From Saprospiraceae bacterium UBA2365 (GTDB lineage: Bacteria > Bacteroidota > Bacteroidia > Chitinophagales > Saprospiraceae), in the NCBI GenBank assembly GCA_002344345.1, contig DDTL01000130.1:1-18370 (forward strand): 18,370 nucleotides of DNA, written 5' to 3'. The position numbers and the translations under genes were made by a program. This document shows, piece by piece, positions 12,401 through 16,576 of the stretch. Numbering within the stretch: the stretch's first letter is position 1; each line of letters opens with the position of its first letter. The notes below the pieces were generated by a model. The model searched no databases. It was given only the letters and a program-made list of their open reading frames with translations, and was not told the DNA's origin.

Positions 12401-13230
12401 TTGAGTTTACTAATCCGTCATTGCCATGGAATGAATTGGGAGATGCAGAGAAACTGGATGTTGAAGTAAGTACCAGTATCGGAGGCAATGACTTTGTGGG
12501 TATCAAGATCGGAGACATCAATATGACCGCCTATGCAAATGCCGATGATCAGAGTGTGGAAGTCAGAAATATTGAAAACTTTGAAATTGAAATTGAAGAT
12601 GGTCTTGTGAAGAAAGGTGAGGTATTTGAACTTAACTTCTATAATACATCAGATCTCGATCTTTATGGTCTGCAATGGACATTGGGTCTGGATGGAGTTG
12701 AACTTATTGAAGTGAAAGAGGGACTCTTAGATATCCGGGAAGAATTGATAGGTAGAATTGCCGGTGATGTGGTCACAATGAGTTGGTTCAATATCGATGG
12801 AGTCACGGGTACTGAAGGAAACTTACTTTTCAGTCTTAAATTGAGGGCTTTAAAGAATATCAATAGAGGCGAATGTGTTCATATCAATTCTGATGTAACA
12901 AGGGCAGAAGCTTATGTTGGTAAAGAGTTAAATATTGCCGATCCTGTATTAGGAATAAGAGGAAGACATGACGCCTTTAATTTGTATCAGAATGAACCTA
13001 ACCCATTCAGTAATGAAACTGTAATTGGCTTTGATTTACCAACGGCGGGTTCATATACGTTGAAAATCGTTGATGTGAATGGAAAATTACTGAAAGAAAT
13101 TCAGAGTGAAGGTGTTAAAGGATACAACAAAGTGACTATTTCAAATAAGGACCTTATTTCCGGAATTTTGTACTATCATTTTGAAAGTGGTGAGCACTCA
13201 GGAGTTAGAAAAATGATCTTGGTGAAATAA
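340..13230 (+). CDS. Giant secreted multidomain protein with T9SS type A sorting domain (adhesin-like)
   Basis: Encodes about 4,296 residues, inferred to be exported by Sec and T9SS and displayed on or shed from the surface. Order (residues from this start): signal peptide 1-22; beta-helix 26-741; Ig-like linker; second beta-helix 872-1376; Cys-rich PSTEG modules; LTD-like domains at 1561-1757, 2083-2260 and 2483-2664; Ig/CHU-like and HYR-like modules, many starting with a 'D..PP/AP..C' signature; a PPC-like domain near 2875-3000; more HYR-like modules; dockerin-like 3947-4010; cohesin-like about 4078-4205; sorting domain 4212-4296. I chose ATG 340 because a textbook signal peptide (charged MKNR, hydrophobic core, TNA|Q cleavage) begins there. 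The frame stays open to ATG 238, which would add 34 residues. No enzyme active site was recognised; adhesion or matrix function is inference. A terminator follows directly, so it appears monocistronic. Confidence 0.96.
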   Translation: MKNRILLLVVAIVVMLYGQTNAQLTGVKTIPGTYATVALAINDLNTQGVGAGGVTFNIAAGYTENITSQLTITATGSAGNVIIFQKSGAGANPKITRTDAGSNATSAFGGLGDAVVRIDGTDFITFDGVDLGATDSGIEYGYFTFKPSVTDGCQDVTIKNCEIGLTKGTSAYVIGIYISNGPTAVSAATGVTVTATSGINQNIIITGNTVKNVHSGIHVRGSSATGFYDSNVIVGQAAASNVIKNFGGGSVTTSYGVFINYVSNPTVTYNTINNALEGTNHASTLYGIYYSSVLGDLVGSNNTINLSNSSTSACQWIYNASAVNSENINSNVFSAGTFAATSTSYFIYSSNSTQNKTISGNVTSGTINKTGAGTLYGYYNFGSPSGGTATISNNNFSNISLTGASLFYGIYQATSTTQIEKIQNNTITNVIGGTSAVYGINLNYGAVGSEVSGNIINTLSCSSTIYGLWIGATASGSLTIFNNTINGISTTGASLAAGIVHASGTNSNIYNNKIYDIQSNNATGSAYGLQVSGGVLVNVYNNLIGDIRTPLANAAIPLAGIYVSGGTTVNLYFNTVYLNGTSSGALFGSAAIYASTTPVLTMRNNIFVNLSTPFGATGYTAAYRRSSTTLTSYTTASNNNIFYAGTPSTTNVIFFDGTTAQSTLADYKALVAPRDALSGTENVAFLSTSGSNANFLHINPAIATQVESGATNVVGITDDFDGNLRNVSTPDIGADEGTFILLDINPPSITYSPLQNSCTPGQTSLIATIIDPSGVPTSGIGLPVLYWSINAIGGPFTAATGVSIGSNQYQFNFGVGSVLGDIIYYYIVAQDMLAVPNVGAFPGGGAGGFTANPPTASTPPTTPSSYTVIPVLSGTYTVGVMGNYPTLTNAVTAYNNSCVAGSVVFELIDATYSTSETFPINIGVNPSASAVNNLTIRPAASNSVMITGSSATSILTLNGADYVTIDGSNSGGLDRSLSIVNTAATTNSAVIWVASLGNDLGATHNTLKNLNITAGEVGTTTSINTFGIFVAGTTISNTGSGSDNDHLTIQNNLIKKARYAIYGKAAAVVNSINNLQILDNIIGATDPNEYVTYRGIEIAYADEPVISGNLIFNLIMALSANNAGIDCGAGINNGTIVGNNISGVYAESTNGWGAYGINFSSAVSTSNNLIANNFISDIKTVNYSSGSTTYNAFGIRLVGGTGTKVFNNSINISGNVTIVSGTPTQPNSAAFIVTSTDVSNLQVKNNIFRNTQTFISGTPKIYSIWLPSSYTGLAGIDNNDYFGTDGPSGNPTTYHVGRVGTTDYTTLAAWQGFTGQDANSENVNPVFTSNTDLHLVAGSNPLLEGGGVSVPEVTDDIDGNNRPNPPTIGAHELNPASPCPQLSIAPPNVNITNSACQSGCIVEGGLIEAPSNSPCPEGSTLQYQVNGGEWTTTLPEYLQEGPDQTIKTRCSCDEDPMTVSPESNPLTTEPGTCDDPDSPFITIIDNICPSTEGSISADGCDPGTILEWTLVQNGPWSETVPEYTTESFTVYARCTDQTTGCISEVTSEITAPETCESEPECPEEAKLVISQVYGGGGNSGATYTHDFVEIFNAGNVAASLNGLSLQYASATGTGNFGSSGTQLTELPDVSLLPGQYFLVQQAGGANGIALPTPDYIDPTPINMSGTSGKIALVTGITSLGCNGGSAACDQTQLDRIIDLVGFGAANFYEGSGPAPTLSNTTAAFRAFDGCLDTDDNFNDFFADVPAPRNTASPIHSCGIESPEIIIVDNECPSTEGSITAEGCGEAYNLEWALSENGPWSENAPEYTIEPMTVYARCTDGETNCSSPVVNATTDPTDCSVFECAITSIIVDNISECNDNETVGTSDDFFTADITVNYVNYPEVGSLVISGDAMASESITEIGETSHTFIGVIMSADGGSISLTAGFTAEMDCTLTNENAGTAPNSCSAEPTIVNYGGPTIEDPCVCAGDGLFDEEVVITANPGDVWTIFLNTGYLDPLTGDPFPVGTPFIVNPSDPTQYTLVGQHVDGVGYTLTAASLTDTLTISNLCNYPDEPIVDPTITVCQGGSTLIEPESTGGGMGGDCNATVDLIITGVIDGPLTGGIPKAVEFYVVNDIPDLSLYGFGSANNGGGTDGQEFTFPAGAATAGTHLWVATEATAFTSFFGFAPSYIETNASNINGDDAIELFFNGSVIDVFGNINVDGTGTAWDYEDGWVYRINDTGEDGTTFVLSNWTFSGPNALDGTTSNSSANNPMPIGTYTCQLADNPVMFNFYADANLNTLLAGPAFSYNPNTTPANSPQTIWVTSIDPDTGCESEPVTVVITVVAPPVVNAGNNQAFCGLPTFVNISATSTVSGTWSTPNGGGLIQNPGLASTRYYPVTADIGKTVILTWTTSPNHICGSISDQMGILIVPETPDAEFAYPQDEYCETFVDPTPVHTTGVDGIYTYEVVVDGPILAIDRNTGIIDMDNSDWGTYDVTNTVQGCGNLIITGVLDGNLPGQLPKFVEFYALADIVDLSKYGFSSANNGAGSTNAPEFTFPAVSVDAGTFIWVATEVTAFTQFFGFPPTYTSLASNINGDDAIELFCNGQVIDVFGDVTYAAGTNLPWNYSDGWAYRKNNTNIDGTVYNPNNWNFSGVNVLTGITQNSLASSPFPYGSYTTTSTGLCPSNTHTVEITIGDSRLPEVVCPLNIHQALDPGLCSAWLFWEPPVVTDNCPGEPVITQISGPASGSEFTLKNSPYTIEYEIYDANGNGPVFCSFTVRVTGFAEPTSTLACNDEVQISLDKDCTVTLNPDMFLEGGPYSCYNVFELYVNAAGYEDQNLTNLKVHIEPGTYMVTILDPLSGNNCMTTMVLKDKIAPTIECTTCPEGGIVGYGMPVSEYEGILSLDDYDILSEIGACWNFDFGPLAGVHPIDVYKITVDVTGAYNFAVISSWADAELAIYDQEIDPNNMCNGVIGGGNDNGPGFDPIASVVLTAGQTYYIAVSNYSSTQNGTYTLSMNGDVGNVLHLDLPIYDPACTFAGCNPSIYTFPLPEVDENCGYTLSYEDQWVDGPYCGIYFLRRTYTATDHAGMSASCTMEYLFTGSGLEDVVWPRNWDGITNNNPMLECSATFPKDQYGNPHPNYTGWPSGYDKSCDRIEVFYTDRVYASDCGPKILRDWVVIDDCWGLIEEWTQIIRIVDSTPPKVCGPDDILVNNLGIVSTNGWTCTGDLVVPKPLICDNCDEDPGYSVSATAGTVVYVPATKTWVVFGLPKGIHTITYTVFDWCGNSSEHSFNVEVYDGIPPTPVCEQYKQVSLTFDGISSSAKVWANSFDSGSHDSGCGPVWFKVLRTDGGCMSFNCDNTACTQQWFDDYVVYCCDDTGKEIMTTLRVFDVNPGPGPINPSRMLPGGDLYGRYNDCMTTVDVDEKVPPTLFCEDITITCEDNIHPDHTGYPTVLSACGNYELKWTDNLTTLNTCNVGYFIRKWEIFVNNVKRGECNQRIDVLETLPFDPLTIVFPYISQENCLKEEPIGGAPTWETNPCIIVDATLIRVDTFRFVEDACYKILREWAVVDWCTYKANTGAEWNLDEYRYISNNRRAILDPAKFSAADRDGYYRFTEVIMVYDNTPANIEVADVCLGVATCVTAVETHTITANSFEDDADCGGEYEWTYVVKDECCGAVIQYSANNNAYKGANYQGGVMGKASLDKLKESNASFRLLPSLPMGRYIVTWTLSDGCGNVVQADQLIEVVDKKAPTPFLVDISTAYMDNCMVEITAIIFDKKACDGDCLASYDNCSEILYFTFTPVLPKIDQTWVLDAYGLYYFNPVTGAKSTRAQYLLGNAHSWDPVKRTSGKVFGKFDESTVLLPVVLVDVYVWDQFALNEDCDDGNWDFATVTLILNDEGDDCGAGPGSLVSGTIKQAVTDQYMNNVEVLLDNGSPEYPWHADTEGGNYQFESVKNGEYWLSATKDDDHANGINTLDLIMIQRYLLGISSNWSVYNLIAADANESHHISGGDILALRNLILGKSEKLPGGRSWIFLDKGFEFTNPSLPWNELGDAEKLDVEVSTSIGGNDFVGIKIGDINMTAYANADDQSVEVRNIENFEIEIEDGLVKKGEVFELNFYNTSDLDLYGLQWTLGLDGVELIEVKEGLLDIREELIGRIAGDVVTMSWFNIDGVTGTEGNLLFSLKLRALKNINRGECVHINSDVTRAEAYVGKELNIADPVLGIRGRHDAFNLYQNEPNPFSNETVIGFDLPTAGSYTLKIVDVNGKLLKEIQSEGVKGYNKVTISNKDLISGILYYHFESGEHSGVRKMILVK
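415..2560 (+). other. First parallel beta-helix region of the giant protein
   Basis: This region opens with a 'GTYATVALAINDLN' head and then carries dozens of short repeats centred on Asn-rich turns such as NNTI, GNTV, NNNF and NNKIYDI, spaced as in right-handed parallel beta-helix (PbH1 / pectate-lyase-like) folds. It closes with DIGADEG, a motif often seen at the end of such regions in Bacteroidota proteins. No catalytic lyase residues were identified; the fold is most likely structural or ligand-binding. Confidence 0.75.
2953..4465 (+). other. Second parallel beta-helix region of the giant protein
   Basis: It has the same architecture as the first helix: a 'GTYTVG...YPTLTNAV' head, then Asn-rich repeats (NNLI, GNLIFNL, NNISGV, NNFISDI, NNIFRN), closing with IGAHE. 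The head and closing motifs match the first region, so the two probably arose from the same module type. An Ig-like linker (about 2574-2950) separates them. Confidence 0.72.
4474..5019 (+). other. Cys-rich PSTEG-type modules, first block
   Basis: Two tandem modules of roughly 80-100 residues carry regularly spaced cysteines. The second holds the pattern C-PSTEGSI-(S/T)A-(D/E)-GC, then L-E-W-x-L-x-(Q/E)-N-G-P-W-S-E and V-Y-A-R-C-T-D. A closely similar third copy lies at about 5626-5865, on the other side of the first LTD-like domain. I do not recognise the module as a named family. Confidence 0.6.
5020..5610 (+). other. Lamin-tail-like domain 1 (LTD1)
   Basis: The segment starts LVISQVYGGGGN, followed by HDFVEIFNAGN and SLNGLSLQYAS. 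These are classical features of the bacterial lamin-tail (LTD) beta-sandwich found in secreted nucleases and surface proteins. Cys1561 and Cys1757 bound it, and it sits between two PSTEG modules. Its sequence differs clearly from LTD2 and LTD3. Confidence 0.75.
6586..7119 (+). other. Lamin-tail-like domain 2 (LTD2)
   Basis: Signature elements are LIITGVIDGPL, P-K-A-V-E-F-Y, LYGFGSANNGGG, the ATEATAF stretch, NINGDDAIELFFNG and VIDVFGN. The domain lies between Cys2083 and Cys2260. The sequence on either side (VCQGGSTLIEPES before, MFNFYADANLNTLLAGP after) reads as one Ig-like CHU-type module split in two. LTD3 is a close relative. Confidence 0.72.
7786..8331 (+). other. Lamin-tail-like domain 3 (LTD3)
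   Basis: It resembles LTD2 along its whole length, sharing LIITGV.DG, P-K-x-V-E-F-Y, YGF.SANNG, WVATE.TAF, NINGDDAIELF and VIDVFG. It lies between Cys2483 and Cys2664 and appears to split a module that runs 'GTYDVTNTVQG' into 'CPSNTHTVEITIGD'. It most likely arose by internal duplication. Confidence 0.72.
8375..8935 (+). other. HYR-like module and saprospiral 'ACND' module
   Basis: A HYR-like Ig module (EVVCPLNI..., D-N-C-P, Y.I.YEIYDANGNG, C-S-F-T-V-R-V) is followed by a module beginning ACNDEVQISLDKDC with LEGGPYSC and ending D-K-I-A-P-T-I-E-C. The second module is familiar from giant proteins of Saprospiraceae and is one of the stronger taxonomic clues here. Confidence 0.65.
8962..9345 (+). 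other. PPC-like beta-sandwich domain
   Basis: The pattern D-V-Y-K-I-T-V-D-V-T-G-A-Y, then A-E-L-A-I-Y-D, then LTAGQTYYIAVSNYSS and G-T-Y-T-L-S fits the bacterial pre-peptidase C-terminal (PPC) fold, an accessory domain of secreted proteins. No peptidase lies next to it. Confidence 0.6.
9871..11550 (+). other. Array of HYR-like Cys-rich modules
   Basis: Successive modules start near 9871 (DSTPPKVC), 10171 (DGIPPTPVC), 10546 (DEKVPPTLFC), 11146 (DNTPANIEV) and 11524 (DKKAPTPF). Most show a downstream aromatic strand such as YTVFDWCGN or WTLSDGCGN, the typical end of HYR-like Ig folds. Cysteines are frequent, so disulphide-stabilised extracellular folding is likely. Confidence 0.65.
12178..12955 (+). 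other. Dockerin-like and cohesin-like domains in tandem
   Basis: Two calcium-loop-plus-helix segments are visible: D3947 with DDDHANGINTLDLIMIQRYL, and D3982 with ADANESHHISGGDILALRNL. These resemble the duplicated segments of type I dockerins. From about 12571 follows a beta-rich, cohesin-like stretch (GEVFELNFYNTSDLDLYGLQ, L.FSLKLRAL). The same order before a T9SS sorting domain is familiar from giant saprospiral proteins. Whether the two domains bind each other is unknown. Confidence 0.65.
12973..13227 (+). other. T9SS type A C-terminal sorting domain
   Basis: The last 85 residues begin AFNLYQNEPNPFSNET, the YQN.PNPF hallmark of T9SS type A sorting domains. They continue with I.FDLP, Y.LKI.D.NGKLL and end with a short beta strand in MILVK. 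The domain targets the protein to the type IX secretion apparatus and is normally cleaved on export. Confidence 0.93.
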
Positions 13231-13250
13231 TCAAAAGCTATTTAAATATT

Positions 13251-13284
13251 AAGGCAGGCCGGTGTGAATCGGCCTGCTTTATTT
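13251..13284 (+). terminator. Rho-independent terminator after the giant gene
   Basis: The arm GCAGGCCG (13254-13261) pairs with CGGCCTGC (13270-13277) around the loop GTGTGAAT. Flanking A/T and G/T pairs extend the stem to 11 bp. A T-rich tract (TTTATTTT) follows. It lies 20 bases past the stop codon and separates this gene from the deacetylase-like gene. Confidence 0.9.
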
Positions 13285-13388
13285 TAAATATTCAATGTTG
13301 GTTTTACATTGTTTGGTTGTTTTGAGGGAATAAGATTCATTCTGAATTTTTAGAAGATGCAGTCAGGAGTTAATAGGTATTGAAAAAT

Positions 13389-14774
13389 ATGGGTGAAAAT
13401 AAAATTTGCATAAGAGTTAAGTTTAGTGAAGAAATTCTCTCTCAAAGACTTAATTATGTATTGAATTTTATTGAAAATCATCCATTGTGCATCAATAGAT
13501 TAACTTTCCATACTGGTGTTGAAGCTCAGAATGATATTGTATTGAATTACGGGTGTCAGGGATCTGATTCGATATTCATGCCAGCAAATTTATTTTTATT
13601 TACAGATAAAGTAAAAACGCCTGTTAAGTTATATACCAATAAATATTTGTGGAAAGATGGAGTAATTTATGATATTTCTGAAGTTCTTAACGATGGACTG
13701 AATAATTTTTTTGAAAATAGTCAGGTTGGGTTTGATGTATTTGAAACAATTTTTTTTCATTTGAGTAGGATTGAGGAGATTTGGATGGAGAATTCTTGTA
13801 AAGAATCGGGTTATTGGATGAGGGAAGATGACTTGCTGTTGATCCGGGAAAATATTTATGATGTACCTGTTGTAGACCACCTGGTGGTGGCATTAATGCA
13901 GGTTATGGGAATTTATCCTCAAGAAAAATTAACTGAATTTGTTCTTACCCATGATATTGATAAAATTTATAAATACAATAGTATAGTTGATGGAATGAAA
14001 GCGGATATCTGGCCAGTTATTTTTAGAAAAAGTTTAATTGATGGGTTTAAAAACCTTTATTATTTTGTTAAAGTCTGGCTGGGTAGATTGAAAGATCCAT
14101 ACGATAGTTTTCATTTTCTGTTGAATAAAGAAAATTTTTGGAAAGAGAAGATCATTTTTTTTATGGCGGGAGGGAAAAGTAATTTTGATTTGTTTGATAA
14201 GTTTTATCAAAGAGATTTTCATGAAATATTAGAAATAGCTAACTATAATGGATATATAACAGGTCTTCATCCCAGTTATTATTCAGGTTCTGATGAGACA
14301 ATGTTCCTGAAAGAGATTGAGTTTCTTGAAGGGCATTGCGGTCATGAAGTGGTACACTCCAGACAACACTGGTTAAGGTTTTTCCACAATATTACGCCAT
14401 CTATGCTTGAAAAATATGACATCAAAACTGATCACACGCTTGGTTATGCCAGGAACATTGGTTTTCGTTGCGGAACTGGTTTCGAATTTAATCTGTATCA
14501 TTTTGAAGATGAACGTCCCTATGTCTTCAAAAGTAGGCCGTTGATTATAATGGATAGCGCTTTGATTCATTATTGCAGAGAGGATATGGATAGATTTTCA
14601 CAAATTTTGGAAGATTTTCTAAGTAAAAATTTAAGTAATACTTGTATTACATTTAACTTCCATAATAGTACTTTTGATTATACACTTGGAGAAAGAAAGA
14701 AAATTGAAAAAATATATCTGAAAATGATCGATAAGGTAAAAGAGCAATTTCTTTTAACCAATAAGATCGCTTGA
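13389..14774 (+). CDS. Polysaccharide deacetylase-like protein with N-terminal DUF7033-type region
   Basis: A 461-residue protein with no signal peptide, presumably cytoplasmic or membrane-associated. The second half carries NodB/CE4-like landmarks: THDID (H188, D189, D191), a GLHPSYYSGS segment (H294), RQHWLRFFH (H327), GYARNIGFRCG and a late FNFH (H425). The first 130 residues match what I remember of the DUF7033 region that precedes this deacetylase type in Bacteroidota. Such proteins usually sit among surface-glycan genes; none are seen here, so the substrate is unknown. Start: ATG 13389. A TTG at 13380 is in frame and better spaced from an AGGAG at 13365-13369, so it could add three residues. 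A strong terminator precedes it, and bactofilin begins 165 bases downstream. Confidence 0.85.
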   Translation: MGENKICIRVKFSEEILSQRLNYVLNFIENHPLCINRLTFHTGVEAQNDIVLNYGCQGSDSIFMPANLFLFTDKVKTPVKLYTNKYLWKDGVIYDISEVLNDGLNNFFENSQVGFDVFETIFFHLSRIEEIWMENSCKESGYWMREDDLLLIRENIYDVPVVDHLVVALMQVMGIYPQEKLTEFVLTHDIDKIYKYNSIVDGMKADIWPVIFRKSLIDGFKNLYYFVKVWLGRLKDPYDSFHFLLNKENFWKEKIIFFMAGGKSNFDLFDKFYQRDFHEILEIANYNGYITGLHPSYYSGSDETMFLKEIEFLEGHCGHEVVHSRQHWLRFFHNITPSMLEKYDIKTDHTLGYARNIGFRCGTGFEFNLYHFEDERPYVFKSRPLIIMDSALIHYCREDMDRFSQILEDFLSKNLSNTCITFNFHNSTFDYTLGERKKIEKIYLKMIDKVKEQFLLTNKIA

Positions 14775-14816
14775 TTGATATGAATTTTTAAGTTTAGTTT
14801 TCAAAACATGAACAAC

Positions 14817-14848
14817 TTGTTTTAGTTCAAAGTATTTTTTGTATTTTC
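14817..14848 (+). promoter_or_regulatory. Possible Bacteroidota-type promoter before bactofilin
   Basis: A TTG (14817-14819) lies 22 bases before TATTTTC (14842-14848). This resembles the Bacteroidota -33 TTG / -7 TAnnTTTG pattern, with one base missing in the -7 box. It sits about 90 bases before the bactofilin ATG, in a gap after a completed gene. Confidence 0.3.
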
Positions 14849-14939
14849 ACTTAACAATAGGTAGCAACACAATTAAATGTAGTATTAATAGCCTTTATAA
14901 TTTTATTTTCTTGTATATATAACCCAAAAATTAGTAAAC

Positions 14940-15365
14940 ATGTTAGGATCGAAAAAAGCGAGTAGTTCTGAAACCAATAAACCCATGCCTTCTGGACAAT
15001 TGACGAATAGTATTGTATTGGATACTCATATAGAAGGAACTATAACGACGAATCATGATATCCGTGTTGATGGATCCATCAAAGGTAATCTTTTGAGTAA
15101 AGGGAAAGTTATTATTGGGGAAAACGGCAAAATAGAGGGAGAGATAAAATGTGAGAATGCAATTATTGAAGGTTTTTTCAAGGGTATTATTCATGTTGAT
15201 CAGTTGTTAATTGTTTTATCTACGGCAAAAATTGATGGTGATGTTTATACTCAAAAGTTGCAGGTTGAGCCGGGCGCAATCTTTAATGTTAAATGCATCA
15301 TGGGTGGTCAACAATTGAAGGTAAATAAGGAGAATCCTGCCGGAACTACCGGGAAATTGTCATAA
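14940..15365 (+). CDS. Bactofilin (polymer-forming cytoskeletal protein)
   Basis: A 141-residue protein of normal bactofilin size. A disordered N-terminal tail of about 21 residues (Ser/Lys/Pro-rich) is followed by a central right-handed beta-helix, about residues 22-122, with regular six-residue strands around IEGTI, VDGSIKGN, KIEGEIK, IEGFFKG and IDGDVYT. A short polar tail ends it. Bactofilins polymerise without nucleotide into filaments that scaffold envelope or cell-shape functions at the inner membrane. The ATG at 14940 follows an A-rich leader and places the tail correctly. It is the first gene of a cluster: the AtpZ-like gene starts 51 bases after its stop. No M23 peptidase, a frequent partner elsewhere, is seen. 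Confidence 0.93.
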   Translation: MLGSKKASSSETNKPMPSGQLTNSIVLDTHIEGTITTNHDIRVDGSIKGNLLSKGKVIIGENGKIEGEIKCENAIIEGFFKGIIHVDQLLIVLSTAKIDGDVYTQKLQVEPGAIFNVKCIMGGQQLKVNKENPAGTTGKLS

Positions 15366-15416
15366 TTTGGGATTCGTAATTATTTACTTTAATTCCGTTT
15401 CCTGAAATCATTTTTG

Positions 15417-15641
15417 ATGCAGCAAAGAAAATTGTTCCGAAGTAGTACAATTTTGGCCAGATATAGTGGTATGGCTCTTGAGTTGTTTATTTTTCTGATG
15501 ATTTTGTTTTATTTAGGTAAGAAACTGGATTCGCTTTTAAGTAATAAGAAACCTTTTTTAGCAATTGCTGCAATGGTTCTTGGATTGACAGGCTATTTAT
15601 ATAAAGTTTATCGTGACAGCAGTATTAAGAATATCAAATGA
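15417..15641 (+). CDS. atpZ: AtpZ/AtpI-family small membrane protein
   Basis: A 74-residue protein with a basic N-terminus, two hydrophobic helices (about residues 17-37 and 46-64) and, between them, the sequence LGKKLD, matching the G-x-x-L-D turn of the AtpZ/AtpI family. Members are encoded at the head of ATP synthase operons and are linked to assembly of the Fo c-ring and to cation handling. ATG 15417 is preferred over the adjacent in-frame TTG 15414. Its stop TGA overlaps the next ATG as ATGA, implying translational coupling. No other ATP synthase gene is visible downstream. Confidence 0.82.
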   Translation: MQQRKLFRSSTILARYSGMALELFIFLMILFYLGKKLDSLLSNKKPFLAIAAMVLGLTGYLYKVYRDSSIKNIK

Positions 15642-16042
15642 TGAACGATAAAAATTTTTATCTGAGCCTGGTAACTTTAACTATTATTGTATTTGGAGCT
15701 ATTTACTGGATACATCTAAATACTGTAATGGCGCCATATTTTAATTTTTCAGCTGTTGGAATTGCCATAATGGTTGGATATAATATCCTGGCATATTATG
15801 TTGGGAAGAAATTGATGAATAGCAGGAAAAAGTATATATTTCTGAATTTTGTCCTTGCCAATATTTTCCTCAAAATTGCAGTGGTGATGTTATATATCAT
15901 GAGTTATGTAAAATTCAATGAACCTTCTGAAAAATTATTTTTATTACCCTTCGTGGGTATTTATTTAGTTTATGCAGTTTTTGAAACCTATTTTCTTTAT
16001 CAAATGGTCAATTTGAAGCAACGAAAAGATGAGCAAATTTAG
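15638..16042 (+). CDS. Four-helix membrane protein, AtpI-like by position and topology
   Basis: A 134-residue protein with four predicted membrane helices, about residues 7-25, 34-54, 66-89 and 99-124, and a charged C-terminal tail (KQRKDEQ). Length, topology and the four-base overlap with the AtpZ-like gene match the weakly conserved protein found between atpZ and atpB in many Bacteroidota, probably equivalent to AtpI. Sequence alone gives no firm family signature, so the AtpI link rests on context. Its 3' end overlaps the next gene by 14 bases. Confidence 0.78.
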   Translation: MMNDKNFYLSLVTLTIIVFGAIYWIHLNTVMAPYFNFSAVGIAIMVGYNILAYYVGKKLMNSRKKYIFLNFVLANIFLKIAVVMLYIMSYVKFNEPSEKLFLLPFVGIYLVYAVFETYFLYQMVNLKQRKDEQI

Positions 16043-16511
16043 AATTTTGACGGATGATGGTTTGAATTTTGAATTGTCTGAAACAGATATAGAACAATTG
16101 GACATCCTGGAAAACCAGGATGGTACATATTCTCTTATTCAAAATGGAAATTCATACAATATCGAAATCATCAGGAAGGATTATTTGAATAAAAAGTATG
16201 TTCTCAGGGTCAATGAGAAAGAGATTGGGTTAAATCTTAAGAATGAATTGGATGTTCAGATAGAGCAAATGGGTTATATTGATAAAGTGGGTATTTCTGG
16301 AGGGACGCTATATTCTCCCATGCCCGGTTTAGTTATAAAAAATAATGTCCGCATTGGCGATGAGGTTGAAAAAGGAGATGCTTTGATTGTGTTGGAAGCA
16401 ATGAAAATGGAGAATATCATAAAAGCGCCTTTAAAAGGTGTTATCAAATCTGTTTTTGTAAAAGAAGGTGATTCGGTTTTAAAGAAACAGGTATTGCTTG
16501 AAATTGTGTGA
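16029..16511 (+). CDS. Biotinyl (biotin carboxyl carrier) protein of an acyl-CoA carboxylase type
   Basis: A 160-residue protein. Residues 1-90 form a beta-rich N-terminal region with no clear signature. Residues 92-160 are a complete biotinyl/lipoyl domain: P97-M98-P99-G100, then EAMKM with the predicted biotinylated lysine K126, then the mirror-image half (I.APLKGVIKSVFVKEGDSV). The EAMKM motif is that of biotin carriers rather than lipoyl domains. Proteins of this size serve in acetyl-, propionyl- or methylmalonyl-CoA carboxylases or decarboxylases. No carboxylase or transferase subunit is encoded in the window. ATG 16029 starts 14 bases before the previous stop, so it is likely cotranscribed and coupled with the AtpI-like gene. 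Confidence 0.9.
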   Translation: MSKFRILTDDGLNFELSETDIEQLDILENQDGTYSLIQNGNSYNIEIIRKDYLNKKYVLRVNEKEIGLNLKNELDVQIEQMGYIDKVGISGGTLYSPMPGLVIKNNVRIGDEVEKGDALIVLEAMKMENIIKAPLKGVIKSVFVKEGDSVLKKQVLLEIV

Positions 16512-16529
16512 TACGTTTGAAGCTATAAG

Positions 16530-16563
16530 TTTGTTAAAATAAAAGAGAAAATTATTATTTTCG
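16530..16563 (+). promoter_or_regulatory. Possible promoter for the 50-codon membrane gene
   Basis: TTTG (16530-16533) and TATTTTCG (16556-16563) are 22 bases apart. They resemble the Bacteroidota -33 / -7 promoter with one mismatch in the -7 box. The box lies 13 bases before ATG 16577, which would give a very short or nearly leaderless transcript. Confidence 0.35.
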
Positions 16564-16576
16564 TAAAAAAATTGTC

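Noticed and set aside
238..13230. Tandem DNA repeats or CRISPR-like spacing inside the giant gene.
   Set aside because: The repetition is at the protein level with diverged codons; no identical, regularly spaced DNA repeats were found.
16029..16511. Lipoyl domain of a 2-oxoacid dehydrogenase.
   Set aside because: The attachment motif is EAMKM with an upstream PMPG, typical of biotin carriers; lipoyl domains usually have D-K-A.
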